A stretch of 12,218 nucleotides of DNA, taken from the NCBI GenBank assembly GCA_018883305.1, contig VEQI01000062.1, positions 1 to 12,218 on the forward strand, in the 5' to 3' direction. Positions within the stretch are counted from its first letter, which is position 1, and every line of letters begins with the position of its first letter. Made by a program: the position numbers and the translations under genes. Of the stretch, positions 1 to 5,092 are shown piece after piece. This DNA comes from Limnohabitans sp. (GTDB taxonomy: Bacteria; Pseudomonadota; Gammaproteobacteria; Burkholderiales; Burkholderiaceae_C). The notes under the pieces are model-generated. The model did no database searches and had not been told where the DNA came from. It worked only from the letters and a program-made list of their open reading frames with translations.

Positions 1-18
1 GCGCAAGGAGACGCATAC

Positions 19-933
19 ATGAGCAAGATTGGATTCATCGGCCTGGGCCGCATGGGCAAGGGCATGGCCAGCAACCTGCAGAAAAAAGGCTTTCAACTGG
101 TGGTGTTGGACGTCAACCCGGCGCCGGTCAACGAGTTGGTGGCGTTGGGTGCCACGGCTGGACAAAGCGTGGCGCAGATTGCGCGTGACTGCGCCATTGT
201 CATCACCATGCTGCCCACCGCCGTCGAGGTGGAGCAGGTGGCCAATGGCCCGGACGGGGTGTTTGCCCACGCGGCTGCGGGCAGCATCCTGATGGACATG
301 AGCACCATTGATCCGTTGGCCACGGACCGCCTGCAAGTGGCGGCCCAGGCCAAGGGCCTGTCTGTGGTGGACGCCCCCGTGGGCCGCTTGGCCGAACATG
401 CCGACCGCGGTGAATCGTTGTTCATGGTCGGCGCCAGCGAGGCGGATTTTGCCCGAGTCAAGCCCTTGCTGGATGCCATGGGCACCACGGTGTACCACTG
501 CGGACCGGTGGGCACAGGCGGTCGGACCAAGTTGGTCAACAACTATGTGGCCGTGACCCTCACCCAAGTCAATGCCGAGGCGCTGGCCTTGTCGCAGCGC
601 TTTGGCCTGGACATCACCAAGACCCTGGCCGTGTTGCTGGGCACCTCCGCCAACAACGGCCAGTTGCGCATGAACTTTCCCAGCAAGGTGTTGGCGGGTG
701 ACACCACGCCGGGCTTCACCATTGACCTGGCGCACAAGGACATGGCCCTGGTGCTGAGCGCCGCACACGCTGCACGGGTGCCCATGCCGGTGGCGGGTGC
801 GGTGTTTGAAACCTACAGCCAGGCGCGTGCCAATGATTACGGACGGATCGATTTCTCCGGCATTGCCGATGCCATTTGTGATCTGGCCCGCATCGAGCGC
901 GCGCGGGTGCCGCAGGGCTGGAAACCGAGCTGA
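19..933 (+). CDS. NAD(P)-dependent beta-hydroxyacid dehydrogenase, YihU-like (possible sulfolactaldehyde or 4-hydroxybutyrate dehydrogenase)
   Basis: Cytosolic oxidoreductase of the 3-hydroxyisobutyrate dehydrogenase family, 304 aa, the usual full length. The N-terminal Rossmann fold shows GLGRMG at residues 8-13 and Asp31 at the end of beta-2, which favours NAD over NADP. The substrate loop reads DAPVGR (118-123) rather than the DAPVSGG usual in this family, and the catalytic lysine motif KLVNN is at 171-175 (Lys171, Asn174, Asn175). Loop, lysine motif and C-terminal part (IDLAHKD, VPMP, YSQARA) match my recollection of E. coli YihU almost without gaps, including Arg123 and Asn174, which contact the substrate sulfonate there; residue 178 is Ala instead of Ser. 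YihU reduces sulfolactaldehyde and also acts on succinate semialdehyde. AAGGAG at 5-10 supports the start. A CoA lyase gene follows after 27 bp, so they are probably co-transcribed from a promoter left of the window. Family certain; substrate uncertain. Confidence 0.9.
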   Translation: MSKIGFIGLGRMGKGMASNLQKKGFQLVVLDVNPAPVNELVALGATAGQSVAQIARDCAIVITMLPTAVEVEQVANGPDGVFAHAAAGSILMDMSTIDPLATDRLQVAAQAKGLSVVDAPVGRLAEHADRGESLFMVGASEADFARVKPLLDAMGTTVYHCGPVGTGGRTKLVNNYVAVTLTQVNAEALALSQRFGLDITKTLAVLLGTSANNGQLRMNFPSKVLAGDTTPGFTIDLAHKDMALVLSAAHAARVPMPVAGAVFETYSQARANDYGRIDFSGIADAICDLARIERARVPQGWKPS

Positions 934-960
934 TGACGTCACCTGATTTTTGGAGTTTGA

Positions 961-1842
961 ATGCCTGTCTATCGCAGTTTCCTGTTTGCCCCTGGCAACC
1001 ACCCCCGTCGCGTTGAGAAATGCCTGACCCTGAGCACCGATGCCGTCATCCTCGATCTGGAAGACGCCGTCGCCCAGAATGAAAAAGAGTCAACCCGTGC
1101 CGTGGTGGTGCAGGCCTTGTCTCAGCCCCGTCGCTGTCAGGCCTATGTGCGCGTCAATGCCTTGAGCACCCCGTGGTCGTATGGTGACATTGAAGCCGTG
1201 GTGGTGGCCGGCCTGGATGGCATTGTGCTGCCCAAGGTGGAATCAGCCGCCGATCTGTTGACGGCGGAATGGATGATTTCAGCGCTGGAGCGCGCGCGCG
1301 GTCTCACGCCGGGTGCCATTGACCTCATGCCCATCATTGAAACCGCCAAGGGCTATGTGGCGCTGGAGTCCATTGTGCGTTCCGGCACGCGCGTCAAGCG
1401 CGTGGCCTTTGGCGCCGGCGACTTCACGCTGGATGCCGGCATCCGCTGGACCGCCGATGAGACCGAGCTGGTCTCTTATCGTTCCCAGATCGTGGTGCAT
1501 TCGCGCGCAGCGGGGCTGGAGCCCCCCATCGACACGGTGTGGGTGGACCTGCGCAACATGGCCGGCTTCGAACGCTGCGTGCAGCATGTCAAGGGACTGG
1601 GCTTTCAAGGCAAGATGTGCATTCACCCGGACCAGATCCCGCTGGTGAATCAAGCCTTCCGTCCTTCGCCCGAGGAACTCACACGCGCGCAAAAAATGGT
1701 CAGCGCTTTTGAAGAGGCGGTGAAGCAAGGACTGGCCTCCATTCAGCTGGAGGGGCAGTTCATCGACTATCCCATCGCGTATGCCGCGCAACGCGTGCTG
1801 GACCGAGAAGCCGCGATTGTGCGGTCTGAGGGTGCGCTATAG
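961..1842 (+). CDS. CoA ester lyase, HpcH/HpaI aldolase / citrate lyase beta (CitE-like) family
   Basis: Cytosolic TIM-barrel lyase of 293 aa, the normal size for stand-alone CitE-like proteins that cleave or hydrolyse beta-hydroxyacyl-CoA esters such as malyl-CoA or citramalyl-CoA. Visible motifs are RSFLFAPGN (5-13), ILDLEDAV (30-37), the CoA/phosphate-contacting RVNA (64-67), LPKVES (90-95), IETAKG (126-131) with Glu127 and FGAGDFTLDAG (150-160) with Asp154 as the likely Mg2+ ligands, KMCIHPDQI (218-226), and a C-terminal DYPIAYAA segment typical of the CoA lyases. A GGAG ribosome site at 951-954 lies 6 nt before the ATG. It follows the YihU-like dehydrogenase by 27 bp and its stop overlaps the convergent HAD gene. 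No citrate lyase alpha or gamma subunit is nearby, so it is not part of a classical CitDEF complex. The exact acyl-CoA substrate cannot be read from sequence. Confidence 0.9.
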   Translation: MPVYRSFLFAPGNHPRRVEKCLTLSTDAVILDLEDAVAQNEKESTRAVVVQALSQPRRCQAYVRVNALSTPWSYGDIEAVVVAGLDGIVLPKVESAADLLTAEWMISALERARGLTPGAIDLMPIIETAKGYVALESIVRSGTRVKRVAFGAGDFTLDAGIRWTADETELVSYRSQIVVHSRAAGLEPPIDTVWVDLRNMAGFERCVQHVKGLGFQGKMCIHPDQIPLVNQAFRPSPEELTRAQKMVSAFEEAVKQGLASIQLEGQFIDYPIAYAAQRVLDREAAIVRSEGAL

Positions 1843-2484
1843 AAGTTCAGCCAGTTCGCCCATGTGGCGAATGAGGCGCTGCACCGGCAAGCCTTCAAAG
1901 GCGCGCCCATCGCCGTGAGGGCACAGGCCCCACACCGTGGCACCGGCCGCCACGCCCGCGGTGGCTCCGGGGGCGGTGTCTTCAATCACCAGGCATTGCG
2001 CAGGGTCCACACCCAGGTGGGCCATGGCGGCCAGATAAACATCGGGCGCCGGTTTGGAGCGAGGTGTCTCATGTCCGCTGAAGATGCGGCCTTCAAAGTG
2101 TTCCAGCAGCCCCACCTTGCGCAGCTGCATTTCCACTTTGAAGCGGTCCGCCCCGGAGGCACAAGCAATGCAGTCACCCGTGTGCGCACGCGCGGCCATC
2201 ACGGCCTGGGGCGCGCCTTGCATGATGACCAGACGCTCCTCCAGCGCAGCGTTGCGGCGTGCGTAAAAATCTTGCAGCCAGACCTCGGAAAACGGTTTGC
2301 CCGTGTGCGCTTCAATGAGGCCGCGCATTTCACGCACCGTGTGTCCAATGAAAATGCGCGCGCATTCGTCTTGAGACAAGGCCCAGCCACGCTCCTCCAG
2401 CAAGTCGCGCAAGACCCCATTGGTGATGGGCTCGCTGTCCACCAGCACGCCATCACAATCAAATAACACCGCTTGAAATCGCAT
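1837..2484 (-). CDS. HAD-superfamily hydrolase, phosphoglycolate phosphatase / beta-phosphoglucomutase-like
   Basis: Cytosolic phosphatase-type protein, 215 aa from the chosen start. HAD motif I is LFDCDGVLVDSE with nucleophile Asp9 and acid/base Asp11, motif II is the Ser of CASG (Ser110), motif III is Lys144 in RSKPAPDVY, and motif IV is VIEDTAPG with Glu168-Asp169 binding Mg2+. The helical cap lies between motifs I and II, as in subfamily IA sugar-phosphate phosphatases. The ATG at 2484 puts motif I at the normal distance from the N terminus; an in-frame ATG at 2505 would add seven residues (MPGYHPG). Neither start has a clear Shine-Dalgarno, and both lie inside an inverted repeat, so translation may depend on coupling to the alcohol dehydrogenase gene ending at 2521. 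The 3' end overlaps the convergent CoA lyase by 6 bp. Family clear, substrate unknown. Confidence 0.88.
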   Translation of the reverse strand: MRFQAVLFDCDGVLVDSEPITNGVLRDLLEERGWALSQDECARIFIGHTVREMRGLIEAHTGKPFSEVWLQDFYARRNAALEERLVIMQGAPQAVMAARAHTGDCIACASGADRFKVEMQLRKVGLLEHFEGRIFSGHETPRSKPAPDVYLAAMAHLGVDPAQCLVIEDTAPGATAGVAAGATVWGLCPHGDGRAFEGLPVQRLIRHMGELAELL

Positions 2485-2506
2485 GCCCGGATGATACCCG
2501 GGCATG
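2482..2506 (-). repeat. Inverted repeat/hairpin over the HAD gene start region
   Basis: A perfect 9-bp inverted repeat, CATGCCCGG at 2482-2490 and CCGGGCATG at 2498-2506, is separated by 7 nt. It sits 15 bp after the zinc dehydrogenase stop codon and contains both candidate HAD start codons, one in each arm. A second, mutually exclusive 5-bp pairing (2498-2502 with 2508-2512) is possible. It could act as a processing or translation-control hairpin; no T-tract typical of a terminator follows. Confidence 0.5.
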
Positions 2507-2520
2507 TCCCGGAGACGGTG

Positions 2521-3573
2521 TCAGTTCATCAGGAAAACGCCCTTGCCTTCGTTTTGCTGATCGAAGAGCTTGTAGGCCTCATCGCCTTGGGCCAAACTCC
2601 AGCGGTGCGTGAAGAGTTGATCCACGTCGATGCCGCGATCCGCGATGAAGTCGGTGCACTCTTTCTGACCCACGGTGGAAAATGTCCATGAGCCAATCAG
2701 CGTGACTTGTCGGCGCAGCAGGTCGGGGCTGACATCCAACTCCACGTTGCCGCCTTCACCCACAAAGCAGGCTTTGCCCCAGGTACGCACGCATTGCACC
2801 GCCTGGCGACGTGCTTGTGCGGAAGAAGAGGCGTCGATGGACGCATGCGCGCCCAGGCCATGCGTCAGGTCCTTGATGGCTTGCAGCACGTCCACGTCCT
2901 TGGGGTTGAGCACCTCGGCTGCACCCAGGGCCTTGGCTTTGGCCAGACGTTGCGTACTCACATCCAGGGCAATGACGCGCGCGCCCATGGCGGTGGCCAG
3001 CTGGGTGGCGGACAGTCCCACGGGTCCTTGCCCAAACACCACCAGGGTCTGGTCGCCCGTCAGTTCCAGGCGCTTGAGGGCGCCCCAGGCCGTGCCGGTG
3101 CCACAGGCAATGGCGGCCCCCGTGGCAAAAGAAAGCTCGTCTCGCAAGGTCACCAGCGTTCGTGCAGGCACCTTGATGTAATCGGCATGACCGCCGTGGC
3201 CGGTGACGCCATAGACTTCAGCCACACCTTCGACGCACAACTGCATCCAGCCCGTGGAGCAGTGCGAGCAGCAGCCGCATCCACGGTAATGATGAACCAT
3301 GGCGCGCTGCCCCAGCCAGGCCTGTTTGGGATTGACGTTGCTGCCCACTGCCACCACCACCCCGCAGGGCTCATGACCCGCGATTTTGGGTTCCGTGTTG
3401 CCCAGGCCCAGGGCGCGTTGCGCCTCGCCGGGCGCTGGTCGATAAAACTTCAGGTCACTGCCGCACATGCCCGAGGCTTTCATTTGCAGCACCACCTCGT
3501 CGGGGCCTGGGGTGGGGTCGGGGAAGTTTTGCAGGGCAACTGTGCGGTTGCCGGTGAAGACGAGACCTTGCAT
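2521..3573 (-). CDS. Zinc-dependent alcohol dehydrogenase (medium-chain, MDR family)
   Basis: Cytosolic NAD(P)-linked dehydrogenase of 350 aa, full length for the two-zinc medium-chain family. Catalytic zinc ligands are Cys37 (MCGSD), His67-Glu68 (AGHE) and Cys157 (IACGTGT). The structural zinc lobe has the classical spacing C-x2-C-x2-C-x7-C at Cys99, Cys102, Cys105 and Cys113. The Rossmann motif GQGPVGLSA (181-189), with Asp204 at the end of the next strand, points to NAD. A GGAG site at 3579-3582 lies 5 nt before the ATG. It sits 78 bp downstream of the SDR gene and just upstream of the HAD phosphatase gene, all in one direction, suggesting a small catabolic operon for an alcohol, polyol or sugar derivative. 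That shared substrate is inference; the sequence fixes the enzyme class but not the substrate. Confidence 0.92.
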   Translation of the reverse strand: MQGLVFTGNRTVALQNFPDPTPGPDEVVLQMKASGMCGSDLKFYRPAPGEAQRALGLGNTEPKIAGHEPCGVVVAVGSNVNPKQAWLGQRAMVHHYRGCGCCSHCSTGWMQLCVEGVAEVYGVTGHGGHADYIKVPARTLVTLRDELSFATGAAIACGTGTAWGALKRLELTGDQTLVVFGQGPVGLSATQLATAMGARVIALDVSTQRLAKAKALGAAEVLNPKDVDVLQAIKDLTHGLGAHASIDASSSAQARRQAVQCVRTWGKACFVGEGGNVELDVSPDLLRRQVTLIGSWTFSTVGQKECTDFIADRGIDVDQLFTHRWSLAQGDEAYKLFDQQNEGKGVFLMN

Positions 3574-3651
3574 GTGGGCTCCAGTGAGATGTGATGAGAA
3601 GAAAACAGGTTGACGACAACGAGGATGTGCGTGGCACCTTAATCTGGCGTA

Positions 3652-4503
3652 TCAGACCCCGCGCGCGCCTGCTGCGTAAAAACCGCCATCCACCGGAATG
3701 GCTGCACCCGACACGTAAGCCGCTTGATCAGACGCCAGGAACGCCGCCATGGCGGCGATCTCGGTGGTCAGGCCATAGCGTCCGGCGGGAATGGCCGCGG
3801 TATACGCTTTGCGAAACGCCGGGCTGTGCAGCACCTGCGTGAGCGGCGTGTCCACCGGTCCGGGGGCAATGGCATTGGCGGTGATGCCTTCCACGGTCAG
3901 TTCAGCGGCGATCTGGCGCATGAGTCCGATGACGGCCGCCTTGGAGGTGCCATAGGCGGTGCGCCCCGAGCCCACGGCACGCATGCCGGCCACCGAGGCA
4001 ATGCTGATGATGCGGCCCCAACGACGCTTGCGCATCAGTCGCGCAGCATGTTGACTGCACAGCAGCGTGCCCGTGAGGTTGATGTTCATCGTTGCGTTCC
4101 AGTTGTCCAACGGGAAGTCGATGAAGGGATAGGTCTTGGCAATCCCCGCGTTGTTCACCAGCACGTCACAGCGCTTGAAGGTTTTGCCTACTTGGGCAAA
4201 GGCGGCAGCGATGGATTCGGCCGAGCCCACATCCAGTTCCAGAGGTGTGGCCAGGCCGCCCGTTTTCTGAATGGCATTGGCTGTTTTGGTGGCGGCCTTC
4301 AAGTCGCGGTCCGAGACAATCACGTGCAGTCCATCCTGGGCCAGGCGTTTGGCAATGGCGGCTCCGATGCCCACCGCCGCGCCCGTGATCAGGGCCACCC
4401 GAGGTGACGCCGCCTTGGAGGTCAAAGGCGCAGCTGACTTGGCAGCGGATGGCAAAGGCTTGGTCGCAGGACCGGTCTTTGAACGGGGGCGGGGGGATGG
4501 CAT
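3652..4503 (-). CDS. SDR-family oxidoreductase with basic Pro/Ala-rich N-terminal tail
   Basis: Short-chain dehydrogenase/reductase, 283 aa from the chosen start. The classical SDR core begins near residue 35: TGAAVGIG cofactor loop (40-47), Asp65 after beta-2 (NAD preference), NNAG (117-120), and the catalytic Ser170, Tyr184 and Lys188 (YGTSK), ending with the family's VDGGF near 271-275. The first 34 residues are an extra low-complexity tail rich in Pro, Ala, Ser, Lys and Arg, without a hydrophobic stretch, so not a Sec signal peptide. The start at 4503 is chosen because GAGGAG lies 6 nt upstream; the longer frame opening at 4605 lacks such a site. It is the first gene of the SDR, zinc dehydrogenase, HAD set, and diverges from the cupin gene. 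Annotation as a 3-oxoacyl-ACP reductase-like protein is possible, but the context favours a catabolic dehydrogenase. Substrate unknown. Confidence 0.9.
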   Translation of the reverse strand: MPSPRPRSKTGPATKPLPSAAKSAAPLTSKAASPRVALITGAAVGIGAAIAKRLAQDGLHVIVSDRDLKAATKTANAIQKTGGLATPLELDVGSAESIAAAFAQVGKTFKRCDVLVNNAGIAKTYPFIDFPLDNWNATMNINLTGTLLCSQHAARLMRKRRWGRIISIASVAGMRAVGSGRTAYGTSKAAVIGLMRQIAAELTVEGITANAIAPGPVDTPLTQVLHSPAFRKAYTAAIPAGRYGLTTEIAAMAAFLASDQAAYVSGAAIPVDGGFYAAGARGV

Positions 4504-4509
4504 GGGGTG

Positions 4510-4515
4510 CTCCTC
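4510..4515 (-). promoter_or_regulatory. Ribosome binding site that fixes the SDR start
   Basis: Read on the minus strand this is GAGGAG, 6 nt before the ATG at 4503. It favours the shorter reading of the SDR gene over the ATG at 4605, which would add 34 more residues. Confidence 0.7.
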
Positions 4516-4743
4516 AGGGCGGGGAAAGGTCAGTGAATGCGCGTGGCATGAGGGTTTGGGTTGAGATTGTGTCAGTTTGTCGATGCGTCGTGACGGGTTG
4601 GCCACGAACCGGGCGTTGAAGTGTCACCCGGGTGTCTGCCAGCCACCGGTTGGTCCTCTGTGTGAGGCTGCAGGAATGGGCTGGGCGCAGGCAGGGACAT
4701 CCCGTTCTGAGTAGGATCCAGTCGCATCAATCGGAAAGCCATC

Positions 4744-4750
4744 AAGGAAG
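4744..4750 (+). promoter_or_regulatory. Ribosome binding site that fixes the cupin start
   Basis: AAGGAAG lies 4-6 nt before the ATG at 4755. It supports this start over the in-frame upstream ATG at 4632, whose extra 41 residues do not resemble a cupin. Confidence 0.7.
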
Positions 4751-4754
4751 TGTC

Positions 4755-5036
4755 ATGACGGTGTACGATTCATTCGAAGCGTTCAAGGCCGCGGCCGAGC
4801 AGCAGGGCCCCTGCGAAGTGCTGGTGCGCGAATGGGCGCCCAACCACGAAGTGCCTGAACACGAGCACCCGTTCGATGTGCAGGCACAAATGCTAAGCGG
4901 TGATTTCTGGCTGACCTTGAATGGCCAGACGCGTCACCTGCGGGTGGGGGACACCTTTGAGGTGCCGCGTCACACACCGCATGCAGAGAAATACGGCCCG
5001 CAAGGTGCCGTCTTCTGGGCTGCGCGCAAGCATTGA
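4755..5036 (+). CDS. Small single-domain cupin protein
   Basis: A 93-residue protein that is essentially one cupin-2 beta barrel. Cupin motif 1 is visible as HEVPEHEHPF, with probable metal ligands His36 and His38; the usual downstream Glu is replaced by Gln43 or Gln45. Motif 2 is GDTFEVPRHTPH (65-76), with Pro71 and His76. Three His ligands without the Glu are compatible with metal binding, but activity is not assured. Such small cupins serve as isomerases, dioxygenases or ligand sensors; nothing here decides which. There is no signal peptide or membrane segment. It is monocistronic, diverges from the SDR gene and converges on the formate dehydrogenase alpha gene, 56 bp away. Function unknown. 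Confidence 0.85.
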   Translation: MTVYDSFEAFKAAAEQQGPCEVLVREWAPNHEVPEHEHPFDVQAQMLSGDFWLTLNGQTRHLRVGDTFEVPRHTPHAEKYGPQGAVFWAARKH

Positions 5037-5049
5037 AGTTGCCGGCGTT

Positions 5050-5070
5050 CACTGACGCAGACGTCCAGTG
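5050..5070. other. Weak hairpin between convergent cupin and fdhA genes
   Basis: CACTGACG (5050-5057) can pair with CGTC plus AGTG (5062-5065 and 5067-5070), with a CAGA loop and one bulged base. It lies in the 56-bp gap between two convergent genes, where a bidirectional terminator would be expected. No T-tract follows on either strand, so a Rho-independent function is doubtful. Confidence 0.25.
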
Positions 5071-5092
5071 CAGATACCCAGAGGCGGTAGCG

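Larger units (their letters stand above)
4504..4754. promoter_or_regulatory. Divergent intergenic region (SDR / cupin) with a 10-bp palindrome
   Basis: These 251 bp separate the minus-strand SDR gene from the plus-strand cupin gene and must hold the leaders of both. I found no convincing sigma-70 -35/-10 pair in either direction. The clearest element is the perfect palindrome CACCCGGGTG at 4625-4634, roughly central, which could be an operator for a dimeric regulator. The promoter role is inferred from geometry only. Confidence 0.4.

Noticed and set aside
934..941. TGACGTCA palindrome between the first two genes
   Set aside because: An 8-bp palindrome within a 27-bp intra-operon gap, partly set by the preceding stop codon; no second copy or promoter context.
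4504..4605. Longer SDR start at 4605 adding 34 residues
   Set aside because: No ribosome site precedes it, whereas GAGGAG sits 6 nt before the ATG at 4503; the extra residues resemble translated leader sequence.
4632..4754. Longer cupin start at 4632
   Set aside because: AAGGAAG directly precedes the ATG at 4755, and the extra 41 residues do not extend the cupin fold.
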